Of a stretch of DNA of 64,000 bases, positions 33,024 to 45,408 are shown piece by piece. A program made the position numbers and the translations under genes. The notes beneath the pieces are model-generated. The model was not told the DNA's origin, did not search any database, and saw nothing but the letters and a program-made list of their open reading frames with translations. The first letter of the stretch is position 1. Each line of letters opens with the position of its first letter. Source of the stretch: Chytriomyces cf. hyalinus JEL632 (Eukaryota; Chytridiomycota; Chytridiomycetes; Chytridiales; Chytriomycetaceae); contig JAIWWG010000005.1 of assembly GCA_025435555.1 (NCBI GenBank), positions 186,001 to 250,000 on the forward strand, given 5' to 3'.

Positions 33024-33906
33024 CTATGGTCCTGTCACAGCAAATACAGGATTGGTACTGAAGCGTAAGCATCAGATGCAGACTTCAATTTGCCGCTCGG
33101 TGCATATAAAAAAACTGCTGGTGGGATTTTGGTGACACAAAAAGTGCCGGTGCTTTGTACCCGTGTACATGGGAAACAGACGATTACTGGCACTGCCACC
33201 GAGGTATTGATCCACCTAGAGCATGTTGGATGTTAAGTAAACTGAGAATCCTTATGACCATTTGTACTAAGCAGGACACGGGCAACTAGGTAGTGGACAA
33301 ACTGATCTGTAATGAGATGGAACCTTACGACACTGTCCGAGGAATCGGGCAAGCAAACGTATCAACCGGCGGTCGATGGTGCTCAGACTACGCACACAGA
33401 GTCTGTGAAAGACAAACACGCGCTTGAAGCCCACAACGCGTGACCCAAGAGAGGAAGAAGAAAGAAGGAAAGGACATCACGAAGACATGTTCAACATTCT
33501 CTGTTAACTCGTTTCATCCGCACCTGCTCTCGTGCCAGTCACACGTCCAGGCGCCAATCAATCAGTGCGGCATGTTTTGATATCCAAACACAAAAATTTC
33601 TTCAATTTTGAAACCACCGACACATGCTTTGAATCCTTCGAGTCCACAACACCACGCAGCGCATCGCAGCGCATCACGAGCCTGGGCCGTGTTAAGAGTG
33701 CACAGAGTCCTTCGCCAGAGTCGGTGGGTTGTGCGTGGGAGCAGGTCTGGGAAGTGCGCAATGTTGCGGCAAACACGTCGGCATTTATTAGCTAAAGCTT
33801 AGTAAAGAACGACAAACCCTTCCTTTTCTGGAAGCAATTTCGAATCACTTTTGCCCATTTATATTCACTCGGCGAACAAACAACCCCCAGAATCAAACAC
33901 ACACAC
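33024..33906. other. Intergenic stretch, about 880 bases
   Basis: Divergent spacer between the long disordered protein (minus) and the dehydrogenase (plus). A tract of short frames at 33530-33800 lacks support. No repeat or RNA gene recognised. Confidence 0.4.
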
Positions 33907-34881
33907 ATGTCATCCACACTCACAGCTGCCAGCACCGCCGAGCAAGTCGCTGCCCTCTTCTCCGCCAATGCACGCGGTAAAACTATACTCGTCACCGGAT
34001 CCAACACGGGTCTGGGTTTCGAGACGGCCCGTGTTCTTGCCTCGGTCGGTGCCAACGTGATCATTGCGTGTCGCAGTGTTGAGAAGGGCACCACAGCGCT
34101 CAATAGTATCAAAGCCGATCAGCCAGACGCGAACGTCTCGCTCTTGCAGCTGGATTTGAACGAGCTTGCCCAGGTCAAATCAGCCGCACAAACGTTCATC
34201 TCCACGCACAAGAAACTCGACATCCTCATCAACAACGCTGGTGTCATGGCTTGTCCTAAGTCTTTCACCAAGGACGGTTTTGAGTCTCAGTTTGGAGTGA
34301 ACCATCTTGCCCACTTCTACCTCACCACGCTGCTGCTTCCGCTTCTGATTGCGTCTGGATCGAAAGAGTCTCCATCGCGCGTCGTTAATTTGTCCTCCAT
34401 GGGCCAGTTTCTCTATGGTCCTCCCGAAGGGATTATTTTTGACGATCTTAACGGCGAAAAGAACTACAACGAATGGGTCCGCTACGGTCAAGCGAAGCTC
34501 GCGAACGTTCTCTTCTCCAAGGAGCTTCAAGCAAGATACTCCTCAAAGAATGTGATCAGCATCGCTGTTCACCCCGGCGTGATTGCATCCACCGAACTGA
34601 CCCGCCACATGGGCATCATGACAACCCTTGATACACTATATCAAGCTTTCTGCAAGCCTGGAGGTTTATCTCTTGTTATGCAGCAGAGAAACAAGTCGAT
34701 TCCGGAAGGAGCTGCCACGTCAGTTCTTGCCGCGTTGGACCCAGCTGCTGTCGGCGGAGGATACTACTATGACTGCAAGCTGAGTCAAGGTGAAGGACTT
34801 CATCCCAAGGCAACTGACGCGGACTTGGCCAAGAAGCTGTGGGAAGAAAGTGAGAAGCTGGTCGCAAAGACAGTTGCATGA
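33907..34881 (+). CDS. Short-chain dehydrogenase/reductase (retinol-dehydrogenase-like), 324 aa
   Basis: A single-exon frame with ATG 33907. Classical Rossmann motifs are all present: TGSNTGLG cofactor loop (30-37), ACRS at 54-57 after the second strand, NNAG at 109-112, catalytic Ser in NLSSM (163-164) and YGQAK (Tyr193, Lys197). The HPGVIAST motif follows the active site. The ACRS/Arg after strand 2 suggests NADP(H). The family oxidises or reduces hydroxyl/carbonyl groups on lipids, retinoids or protochlorophyllide-like substrates; the actual substrate cannot be read. No targeting signal is visible. Length is normal. It is unusual here in having no introns. Confidence 0.9.
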   Translation: MSSTLTAASTAEQVAALFSANARGKTILVTGSNTGLGFETARVLASVGANVIIACRSVEKGTTALNSIKADQPDANVSLLQLDLNELAQVKSAAQTFISTHKKLDILINNAGVMACPKSFTKDGFESQFGVNHLAHFYLTTLLLPLLIASGSKESPSRVVNLSSMGQFLYGPPEGIIFDDLNGEKNYNEWVRYGQAKLANVLFSKELQARYSSKNVISIAVHPGVIASTELTRHMGIMTTLDTLYQAFCKPGGLSLVMQQRNKSIPEGAATSVLAALDPAAVGGGYYYDCKLSQGEGLHPKATDADLAKKLWEESEKLVAKTVA

Positions 34882-35232
34882 GCTGTCCCTGACAATGTTT
34901 TCTCATCTTGTTCTTCATTTCCTTCTTTCTCCATTGTTTTTCCAACAAAGCCACGTACTCGCGAATAAAATGACTCTTCTGCTATATCCTTATTCTTATA
35001 ATCTGAAAAGAAAAACCGCATCACGTCCGAGTTTTTATGGAAGCGTTAGTTCGCGCATTCACTCGAAGTTGCAGTGAAATGAACGCGAGTTTGAGCTGTC
35101 GCGTAGATTTATAGTATTATTGTCGGCTGTGGGCCTATCAGCCGTGGCCGACTGGTGTTGCTTGTTATTTCCTACCAAGTAACTTTGGTTCTTTCAAGGT
35201 GAAATATATTCAGCGGAACAATACATGTTTAC
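34882..35232. other. Intergenic stretch, about 350 bases
   Basis: Convergent spacer between the dehydrogenase and the 1128-aa disordered protein. AATAAA-type signal near 34963; nothing else recognised. Confidence 0.4.
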
Positions 35233-38200
35233 TCATCGCCTTCTCGTTTTAAAAGCCCCAACAACTTTACACCACAAGTCCTGAAACCATTTCTTGATCA
35301 TGCCCTGATTTCTTTTCCGCCTGCCTAAACCAACTCCAACTTCCTGATGACTGTTTATCCGCGGCAGCGATGGAAAACTTCGTTTTCCCTCGAGAATCTC
35401 CACGCCGTCCGCCTCTGCATTCTCATTCATGTCCTCAACCTGGACTGGACCTGAATATTCTATCCGTTTATCTGCCACACTATCCCCAAATCCATCCACG
35501 CCAGGATTACTCTCAAAGCTTGACACTGAGCGAGTACCAGCTGGGAAACTTTTTATCCCACCCTCATCTACCAAAATGCCACTTCCACCCCCTCCACGAT
35601 TCCTCACACTTCGAAGAGAACTCGTCGTACTCGCAAACGAGATTCGGCGGTAATGCTTTCGCGGGGTACCCACCAAAACACCCGTGCTGCTCATGGAAAC
35701 TCCACAAAGACTGCTCATGCTGCCATTGGATGGTGTTAAAGGCGTTGTGGCTCTGGAACTGTTGACACTGTTGGGTGGAGCTGTGATGAAACTGCGGAAG
35801 GGCCGCAGTCGGGTTGTCGAGGACCGAAGTAATGTTGGGTTTGTGGCATTGGTAGTGGGGCTTTTGGGGTGTGCCGAAGAAGATGGTTGAGTTTTGCCGA
35901 GATGCGCATTGTCAGCATAAAACGGTTTTGCGTGCTTGATTTTGGAATCAACAGGCAGAGTTCGTGTTGAATTTGCAGCCGCCCATCGTTTCTGGATCTC
36001 GGGGTTCATGAGAAGCGCAGACTGGCTTTTGTATGGTTGGTCATAGTTCATTGCGGTGTATGATGGTGAGTTGAGTGAGTATTGGCGGTAAGATGACGGG
36101 TGGTTTGATCGTCTTGGAGATGAGTAAGGGTGTTTGGATTTGTCCCGATGGATTGAGAGATAGTGCTCGCGGAACTGCTGTCGGTATTGTGCTGTATTTT
36201 GTGCATAGATATAATCGGGCTCATGTTCGGAACTTGCGTTGGCGCTTTGGTATGGGCTTACAGAACTGGATCGACCCACGCCGGCTGAAGGACTACTTTC
36301 AGCATGATGCATGTTTTCATTGGAAGGAAGTTGATTTTTTGCAGTCCTTTCATGGTCAAGCGGGATAAAGTTGCTCTTGAGCGTCTTCTGTGAGACCCTC
36401 TCCCTTTCGACATTAACCAGCGTTGCGCTCGAATCGCGGTTGGTGTTTTGAAGCAGGTCATCACTGTTGTCTTTCAATTTAGCCTTGTCTGGATGTGCAG
36501 TCATTTTCACAACCACAATCGGCACTTCAAACTCTTCTTCAACAGCCAGTCGTTGCTCTTTGCTTGACTTTGAGTCGCCGCTTTTTAAATAAGGTGGCGC
36601 TTTTTTTGTTTTCCGTTTTGATGCGGCGTTTAAAACGGATCTTGGCGAGTCGGCAGAATCTGGATTTTTGATCCATGCATCCGAGACTGTTGATCGTGGA
36701 GTGATCGCCTGTGATGACAAAGACTGCGGAGCGACATTCACCAGAATTGGCGCAGCATAGCTGATGGGTTTCGAGCCTTTGAAATTACCTACAATTTCTT
36801 TGGTTCAACTTTCACCGCGACTTGTGTTGAAAACAGAAGGGGGGAGTGGGCAAGGGGTATGAGGTCTCACCTGAATCTTCCGTCGGTTTCGTCTTATCCA
36901 CCGGGATGAAAAATGCGGATGAAACCTTCTCGCCCGTTCCCGGACGTATACTTTCAAGAACAATTTCCTCTTCTTCCAAGTTCAGAGAGTCTGAACTCAG
37001 GTTAGATTTGACGGGAAGTTTTCTTGCCGGAACTGGCTGGTCCGTTTGCGATTCCCCTGCAAGACTTTCTAAACTCCCCTCATCCATTTCAAGCTTTACA
37101 GAAGAAGGTTCAGCTTCGTGAAGGAGCGGAAGATTCAGTGTCACTGCTGCGGTTAAGCTTGCCGAGTATGCAGGCTTTGACGTAGCAAATTCTTCGGGAC
37201 TTGCAAGAGACGCTCGCTTTATCCACGGAGAAGAAGAAGATGGCGCAGGAGTTTCGCCAGACTCGAAACATTTGTCCCATCGAATATCGTTTGAATCAAT
37301 GTCGTTGAAAATCGAGCGGGTTGGAGCTTGTGAATTGCCAGAACGCATCAGGATTGGAGAAATGCCCGTTTCTTTTGCGGGAAGCATTTCAGATCTTTTC
37401 GCGTGTGCAAAGTCGGTCGTGTAAATAGGATTGGCGGTTGTTGGCGACGGGAACTTGGACGCAGATGCAGCAGGCTTTTGTTCTGAATCATTCTCGCTTT
37501 TTCCTTTCGAGTTGGATGAACGCGTTAAATTTGATTTCAGTGGATCGTCTGAAGATGTAGATGTGAAGCCAGTGTGGTCTCTGGATGCTGACGGGTTTGA
37601 AGACGATTTTTGCTGTGTAAACAAGGGACTCGCTGGCACCTCGTTCATAAGATTCTGAGGTTGAATGAATTTGTGGATAGGAGAAGTACTGAATGAAATC
37701 CTGTTGAGCGTGACAGGCGGGGCACTGTTAACTGTCTGGCTGGTTCCTGGCATCCTTGTTTGGCGCGGTGGAAGATCCTCGTCGTCCATTGGCAAGGACA
37801 TTATATTCAAACCGTCCACAATTGCTTCAAACTCGTCCTTCTTTGGCCAGTCATTGCCTTCATCTGAGTACAGTGTATCATCTTCATTTTCATCGTCCGT
37901 CCAAATATCCGACACCACCGCGTTGATTTGTCGATCAAGAATATCCTTCGCATCTTCCAGCGCCAAATGTGAGATTGACCGGTACATGACCTTTTCTGAA
38001 AACGAGATGGTCTTTTTTTTGGATTGAGCTCCAAACGACGACCCCGCTGACGCATCAGCACGGATCCTCTCGATGGATGCATCGGCGCTTTTTGTCTTTT
38101 CAGCCGCTACCGAGTTTGCAGTGCTTGTTGGAGACTTCATCATCTCGTTCCACCGCTTGTTGATATCGGAGATATTTGTCCCACGTCCCTGCGCTGAAGC

Positions 38201-38701
38201 AACGTTGTGCTGGCGCGCTTCTTCCAATTGAAACGCTTCCGAATTACTTGCGGATGACGCTGAGTCGCTGTCTCCATCTGTAAAATTGCGGCTGTTGTTT
38301 GGTACGCCAAAGTTTTCGTGTATATCAGAAATTGCGTTGGATCTCGGGATTCGACTGGCGATAGCGGCGTTGTTGTTGGGATTGAGCGTGACTAAACTTT
38401 CGCGTTTCATTCCGTTAAAATGGCCTTGTTCCAAACTGGGTTCGTGCATCAAAGTGCTGCTATTTCCCAACTCTTGTGGACAGCATTCAGCTGCCACAGC
38501 CGCTGTGCAATTGATTCTTCCGGAACCCAGGCCAGGCCGCACGACCCAGACAGAAGTAGTTGGCAGCTGAAGTCCTGACGAAATTCCAGGTGGCGTTGAG
38601 AAAGGGTCTTGTTCGCGATCCTCGCACAGTTTGGAAGGGTCGTGAGATACAGAGTAGCTGTCAAGGTGGCCCGTCGCTTGGCTGCTGTCCTGAACAAACA
38701 T
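35233..38701 (-). CDS. Disordered 1128-aa protein with basic C-terminus and possible PP1-docking motif
   Basis: Two exons, 38701-36871 and 36788-35233, joined across an 82-nt GT..AG intron; the total of 3387 nt is in phase. Nearly the whole product is Ser/Asn/Pro-rich and disordered. Two islands look ordered or functional. One is the segment KKKTISFSEKVMYRSISHLA (about residue 228 on), where KTISF fits the RVxF consensus for protein phosphatase 1 binding; it is followed by an acidic helix-forming run (DAKDILDRQINAVVSDIW). The other is the C-terminus, RKRNQGMIKKWFQDLWCKVV, a basic amphipathic stretch that may bind membrane. No enzyme domain is seen. A regulatory scaffold is plausible but inferred. 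Confidence 0.65.
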
Positions 38702-38916
38702 GGGGGAGGGGGGGAATGCTGATGGCAGATACTTGAACCCAACTCACACACTCTGTTCAGTTCCCGTGTGCAGTTAGCAGTCGGCACTCTTTGTCGACAA
38801 AAGAGAATGGGAAGATTTACACAAATTCGCGTGTCTATGATTTTAACTTTAACAGCCGTAAATAAAAACATATTCTGCTGCCACTTTCTCAATAATTTCA
38901 TTCATCCCAAAACATC

Positions 38917-39603
38917 ATGGCCAGCAACAGCAAAGTCAACACCGTCCAGAAGCAGGTCGATGAGGTTTGTGCGCGTGTCCACTCTGGTTCCCACCGATGC
39001 AACGTGTTACGGGATGCATCGGAGCGACGAGGAGTGCGGGGACTGGTGATGACTTCTTATCAGCCAAGGAGGGCTGTGTCTTGGCACGAGCATTGCGGGC
39101 TCTAGGGTCAGGCGCTGCTGTCGAATGTGGTTTATGATGCTTACACTGGACTGGACCATGCTGGCCATGGCATCTTGTTCATTGCGGTGGCAGATTGGCC
39201 CCATTGGTCGTCTATATTTGGATATTCCCAATTTGAATCCAGTTCACAAACACAATGCAACTCAACTAAACACCTTTCGTCTCCCAGGTGGTGAATCTGA
39301 TGACCGACAACATTGCGAAAGTAGTCCAACGAGGCGAAAACTTGGAGCAGCTCCAAAACAAGACGGACGATCTTCAGCAAAGCGCCATGCAATTTAAAAA
39401 GGGCGCTTCTGCAGTCAGGAAGGAAATGTGGTGGAAAGACATGAAAATGAAGATGATCCTGGGAGGAGTCCTCGGCGTCATTGTCATAATCATTATCTGT
39501 GAGTGCTTCTTCACTCTCTGTGTCTCGCCCATGATCTACATCTTACTCCCACCTCTCATCGCTTCTGAATGCAGTGTCTGTCGTCCTGACCAAGAAGGAA
39601 TGA
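38917..39603 (+). CDS. Synaptobrevin/VAMP-type R-SNARE
   Basis: Three exons, 38917-38964, 39288-39498 and 39575-39603, give 288 nt, 95 aa. The SNARE motif is complete: VQKQVDEVVNLMTDNIAKVV, QRGENLEQLQNKTDDLQQSA, QFKKGASAVRKEMWWKDMK. The zero-layer Arg sits in VVQRGENL. A single C-terminal membrane anchor follows (MILGGVLGVIVIIII) with a short lumenal tail (TKKE). It fuses secretory vesicles with the plasma membrane (Snc1-like). The first intron is 323 nt, long for this genome, and falls inside the SNARE helix. Its stop is 368 bases from the H3 stop of cassette C. Confidence 0.93.
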
Positions 39604-39970
39604 ATGAAAGCTCACCTTTCGTTTTTACTCTGCATTCTTTGTTCACTGGCCAATGTAATAATAATGGACTCAGTTCCCTCCGATCTTTTGCGCAATGCAC
39701 CTTTCATTCTATGACCACCCCCTCGAAGTCTGTTTTCCAGTGGAAGTGGATTCTTATACGAGCAAATTCAACAGACGCTCATCTCGTTCGATATTCAGTA
39801 GATCAGTCCACAACTGTACAGGCAAATTGCCTGCCATTGTATGCAGGGACAGAATGGCCATTAGAAATCGATCTCGCTGTACTCAACAACAGAGATAAAA
39901 GAACGTCCAGTGCGAGTAATGGTATAGTTTATTGAACAATGAATTGACAGCATGCGATGGTATCAGGCAA
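39604..39970. other. Intergenic stretch, about 365 bases
   Basis: It lies between VAMP (plus) and H3 copy C (minus), convergent. Nothing recognised except likely 3' UTRs. Confidence 0.4.
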
Positions 39971-40970
<1,000 letters not shown>

Positions 40971-41423
40971 GACCGCAGCGCACTTTTAGCTCAATAAACC
41001 TTTACATATACCAACGACATTCAATGCTTTGAAAATATACTGGCGATTTGTTGAAGCAGCAGGAACGTTCCTTGTGAATGAGTGCTGCCGCTCGGCTGAA
41101 GGTGGTCTCATTGTGGAATGACTCTGAGGTGATTCTCAGCAGTTCAAGGAAAACTCTGACGACTGGGAGGGCGATTGCAACGCCGTTCATTCACTTGAAA
41201 CCCGCATCTGTTTGGTCTTTTTTCAACTCATACGAGACGCAGATGTAACTGACACACAACCAAAAAAAAGGAGCAGCTTTTCCACTGATGATGTCGTCCA
41301 CACAATGCCTTTCTTGTCTGATGAGCGTGCTACTCCAGGGGTTTCGACCCGGGTGATATCGCTTTGTCGCCTGTTGGGAAAAGAAAAGAAACTGTCGATC
41401 TTGTTAGAGAAAGAAGATGTGTG
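40971..41423. other. Duplicated spacer between H4 and tRNA-Lys
   Basis: No gene seen. Near-identical to 6953-7405. Confidence 0.5.
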
Positions 41424-41497
41424 AGCCCAATGCGGGGATCGAACCCGCGACCACCCGCTTAAAAGGCGGGTGCTCTAAACCACTGAGCTAATCGGGC
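41424..41497 (-). tRNA. tRNA-Lys (anticodon UUU), copy C
   Basis: Same cloverleaf as the copy at 7406-7479: acceptor GCCCGAT/ATTGGGC, anticodon loop CTTTTAA, T arm TTCGATC, no intron. All 74 bases look identical; the flank just outside the discriminator differs (GTGTGAG vs GAGTGAG). Confidence 0.93.
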
Positions 41498-41628
41498 CAT
41501 GATTACTGAAAAGATAAAACCTATTATATTGGTGACGTGTGTTGACACCATTCGGTGCGCAGCTCCCTGAAATTGACACTTGAATTCACACATGCGCACT
41601 GTTTCACTACTGAGTCTCCATGGTCGGA

Positions 41629-41700
41629 GAGTACTTCTGCGTAAAATCACAGCATCCTGCATATTTATCTGCATTCACGGTTTGGCGAATTTTTTTTACA
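41629..41700. repeat. Remnant matching the LRR upstream region (7806-7870)
   Basis: TCTGCGTAAAATC, a CTG-rich middle and ATCTGCATTCACG occur in the same order here and at about 7809-7860, with substitutions and a small indel. Both lie downstream of a tRNA-Lys copy. It looks like an older, decayed continuation of the A/C duplication. Confidence 0.45.
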
Positions 41701-41741
41701 CGGCAAACACGCAAACCCAGGCGACAACGACGGCAACAAAG

Positions 41742-43865
41742 ATGGCTGACCCACCTGCATCGGTGCCGTCCAAGCGACAAAGCACAGCTTCTAATTTCTC
41801 GCAGAGCACTGGCTCAGGAGGAAACGTGCTGGTTGAAGCGCGCCTTCCGTCCCGCATGACTCTGCCGCCGCGCACAGCCACAGCAGCGGTATCTTTCTCC
41901 TTCTTATCTTCTCCGTCTTGTCTTGAATGTACGTGAAGCAGTAAACTGTCTTGCTGACCTTTCTCTGCCAGGTCCTTCACACACACGCGCAGTGTCGCTT
42001 CAGACCGTCTCAGCTGATCCTCGACCTGCGCTCTTCGTCCACGCCGCTTTCTTCTTCTTCCTCTTCTTCTTCTTCGTCTTCTTCAGTGTCTGGACGTGAC
42101 TCGGTGTCGCTGTCGCGTAAATCAACTGGGCAGTCCATGTCTCAATCGTCCTCAACGTCCATGCCCCAGTCCACTGTCTTGCCATTTGACGCTGCGCGGT
42201 CAACTTCATCCTTCTCTCAAATTCACAGCCACGGACCAGCATCCACTCTGCGTACTGGCCGTGCTTTAAAACCGGCCGCAAGCGCTGCACATGGGAGCAC
42301 CAATGCTTCTTCGAGATGGATCCAGGGGGTGCTTGTTAAAGACGCAGGTTTCATTCTCTTCCCATATTTAATATCTGTATTCGCTCTTGGCGTCTCCCTT
42401 TTTCATGCTCTCCCTGTCTTTGCTGCTTGTTCTCGTGCTGGCTGGTTTTTCCCAAGTGCTTGGCACAATTTCCATTTTCGGCAGAACGCGACCATTTTCA
42501 AATTGGTTCATTCCAATATCCTAAAACGCTTGAAAGGGGCGCGTTGCCCACGCACTACCCCGTCCTTTGCTTCGTTACTTTGTTTACCCAGTGTTCGGTT
42601 TTCACTCACAAAATTTATTCATCACATGACAACACACGAAAAACCTAGCGTGCCAAACCAGAGACCCGTTTGTGCCTGAAAACTACAACTCAGTCGACTG
42701 GTCGTTTTTGCAATCTGCCAGCCCCCATGGGAACTATGCTCACTCGGACAGCGGCTCCGACGCGTCGTCTAACCGAGATGAGGACATTGCTGATGAAATC
42801 CGCCAACTTCGACTGCATGCAAATTCCAAGGGACTTTCTCATGAACCATTCTCCCTACCAAATCATGAGTTTGATGACCGCGTGGCAACAACTCTCCTTC
42901 AAAAGTCTCTCTCAGCAGTCTCTTCAAGTCGTCTGCCCTCGAGCAATAGCTGGGTATCCGGGGTTGAACGGGAATATCCTCGTGCGAGTGGTCCAGATGC
43001 AGATATCCTTTTGGCAAGTCGCACCCATCCTAACGATTCCGTGTTTGGCGCTGGTCGTGCATTGTCCAAGCATCGTCATCCTGAAGCGACTGAAACCTAC
43101 AAGTACGCGCATTTGGACCAAGAGTATAGTGATCTTGGGAATGACTCAGCAGATGGCAAAAGCCGAGCAATGGTAGCATGGATGGAGCAAGTGGCAGCAA
43201 ACACTCGGCTTGTCCGACCCATACCACAGCGTCCCTCAATGAGCGGACAGATGGACGGAAAAACTGGATTGCCTGCGCCACGAATGTCTTCGGTTCCGGA
43301 TGATGAGACTCTGAAGGAACATACTTCAGCTGAAAAAGTGATGGCAAAGACGAAACAAAACAATGCCCCAGTGAGACGTGCTGGGAGCACATCTTCCGCA
43401 AGTGAAAGCTCAAGTGCTTCGTTTTACCAATATCATCGGTCGGTCACTCTTAAAACCCAGCATCGGGCGTCCCCCTCCCACGTGGGTGTGGCTCCTCACA
43501 CGCCAGCCAGCAGCATTCACCATTCCAACTCAGCCCGCCACTGCACGAGTCGAAGCAGCATTGCCGGCAGCAGTGAGGATGAAAATAGCAGTGTTGCCAG
43601 CAGTTTTCAGACACTACCAAGCAGTTTGGGAAGTCCCGAAAATGCTGTCGCTTTCCAAGTTTCGGATCTTCCTCCTGATCGGTTCGGAAATGGACCGCTG
43701 TTTGGATCGATGGATGGGAGTGTAAAATACAATCTGGGGCGAAGGGGCGGGTTTGCGAGCGTTTCATCTGCCACAGCTGGAAGTGGGCTTGTTGCTGGGA
43801 AAGCGTTTCGCAGTGGGGCTTTTGTCGCTGGACGCGGATTTGGAGCAGGATCCAGACTGGGGTGA
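41742..43865 (+). CDS. Ser-rich protein of unknown function, 574 aa
   Basis: Exons 41742-41888, 41972-42347 and 42664-43865 join in phase (1725 nt). The N-terminus is Ser/Thr/Pro-rich (SKRQSTASNFSQSTGSGGN). Exon 2 holds an uninterrupted 12-Ser run coded by TCT/TCC. Exon 3 begins DPFVPENYNSVDWSFLQSAS and continues with Ser/His-rich disorder. It ends in a Gly/Ala/Phe-rich tail (GSGLVAGKAFRSGAFVAGRG). No domain, signal or membrane segment recognised. The conserved-looking stretch EDIADEIRQLRLHA may be a short helix. The 316-nt intron 2 is long for this region, so an extra small exon may be missed. Confidence 0.6.
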
Positions 43866-44446
43866 TGGGTATTAACTTTTTCAAGGCTACCGCATGGCTT
43901 GTCACAGTTTTTGTGGTTTCTTCAGAGTTGAGTGTATTGAGTTGAGGTTGTTATGTATTTTTTATTTTTATTTTTATTTAAGCGGGATTTGGGAGGCCTC
44001 CTTGGAGAGGTTCATACTGTTTACCCTTGTGCCATACTTGTGACATTGTTGTGATTTTAAGGATATACTTATTTGACATGGCATTCTTACGTGTCTCCAA
44101 TTATCGTCTCTTTCGACAGGCCAAGGAGATAGATGCAACTGGAGGACGGGTTGCCTATTGAAGAGAGTGGTGCCGTTTCGTCAAACATGAGACGAGGGTA
44201 TTATCGTGATTCGTGAGCATTCTCCTTCCGTTCAGTGTCAGAGATGACGAGGGAGGAGGTACTTGCTCATTCCCGATGTCATTTATATACTTGTCTCCGC
44301 CAGTGATGCACTCATTTTCTCCATTCAAGCAAGAACTTAACAAACGATGCACGTAAATATTTGGTACAAGGAAGTGAACGTAAGGAATCAGAAAAAAAAA
44401 CGGCGAGAGGCAGAGAGTGTGAGACCAAGAAAAAGGACAAGTGAAA
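43866..44446. other. Intergenic stretch, about 580 bases
   Basis: Convergent spacer between the Ser-rich gene and the Sds3-like gene. It contains an A/T-rich run TTTTTATTTTTATTTTTATTTA (about 43957-43980). No gene recognised. Confidence 0.4.
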
Positions 44447-45346
44447 TCAATACAGCTTTCGCTTCAGTTCCGCAAAATCCTCGTTGACTTCCTGATCTTT
44501 CAGCGTGACTGGAAGGGTGGGTCCGTTCTTGTCTTTTCCCTTTGGTTTCCCTCGGCCGTACCCATTTTTGTCGTCCGGTTGCTTTGCAGCTTGTGCGCGT
44601 GTCGTTTTCCGCGTATACATCGTTTTCTGAGCGTCTGATGCCACTTCTAAGGGAAAAGACAGTTAAGTCAGATGATGAGTAAGGAAGGAAGATGGCATTG
44701 TTCGGTACCGTGTGTCAGGTCAAAGTTTTCGCGATCTTCTTTCAGCTTTTTCCGCCGTTCTTCGAGCTGATGAAGAATCTTGTCTCGGAGGCCTTGCTTC
44801 TCTGCCTGGAAGGGGACGACAACGGAATTTGGCGCATGAGGAAGGCAAAACAGTTTAGAACAAAGCATCTCAGGCATCATCGATGTCAATAAGGATAGTC
44901 ACCAGATACTCCTGATCGTAGGCTTCCTTTTCCGCCTGGTACATACTGTTTGCACATTCCAACTGATAGTTCCGAAGCAGTTCGGCCCGCTTGATTGCGG
45001 CTTTCCGCTCGAATTCCAGCAGAGCAACTCGCTCTTCAAATTCCTGGTGCGTGCCTGGATGGTGGACTACATGTCAGAGGGCCGGCCAGCAAGAGGCTTA
45101 TGAGCAAGTTGAGGACAAACCATCTTGCACATCTCGGAGCTCCTGCTTAAAGGCGGCCAGCTTCTCAAAGTAGATTCTGTTGAGGGGGATGTGAGACCAA
45201 CTTCGCCGCCAGGAAGGCCCTCACCTCTCTTTGCCCTCCTGGAATTCCCTTCCGATCAAGTCAATTCTGTCCGTAAAGTCTCTCGTCCGCTTATCCTTTT
45301 TGGAGAGCGCGGCGGGAGGCATGTCGTCTCTCTCACGTTCGTCCAT
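44447..45346 (-). CDS. Sds3/BRMS1-like subunit of a Sin3 histone deacetylase complex
   Basis: Start ATG 45346 (MDERERDDMPPAALSKKDK). Five or so exons; the first junction (AAAGAGAG to AATCTAC) is in phase and gives EGKERIYFEKLAAFKQELRD. Next come THQEFEERVALLEFERKAA, AELLRNYQLECANSMYQAE and KILHQLEERRKKLKEDRENF, followed by KTMYTRKTTRAQ. This order matches the Sds3-like family: the xFxEKLxxLKxEL helix, the long coiled coil and the TRKxRR basic element. Sds3 bridges Sin3 and Rpd3-type deacetylase. The C-terminus is basic. No other family fits as well; BRMS1-like versus Sds3 cannot be separated here. Confidence 0.78.
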
Positions 45347-45408
45347 GGTTGGAGTTGTTTCACTGAATCGATAAAATATTTATTGCCTTCACCAACTGCC
45401 TCCGCAAA

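Noticed and set aside
35370-35765. Plus-strand frames opposite the 1128-aa disordered protein
   Set aside because: Biased composition of the real gene keeps the opposite strand open; no starts, motifs or splice structure support them.
42000-42290. Antisense Lys/Arg-rich frame opposite the poly-Ser exon
   Set aside because: It is only the complement of TCT/TCC repeats; the sense frame joins in phase with flanking exons.
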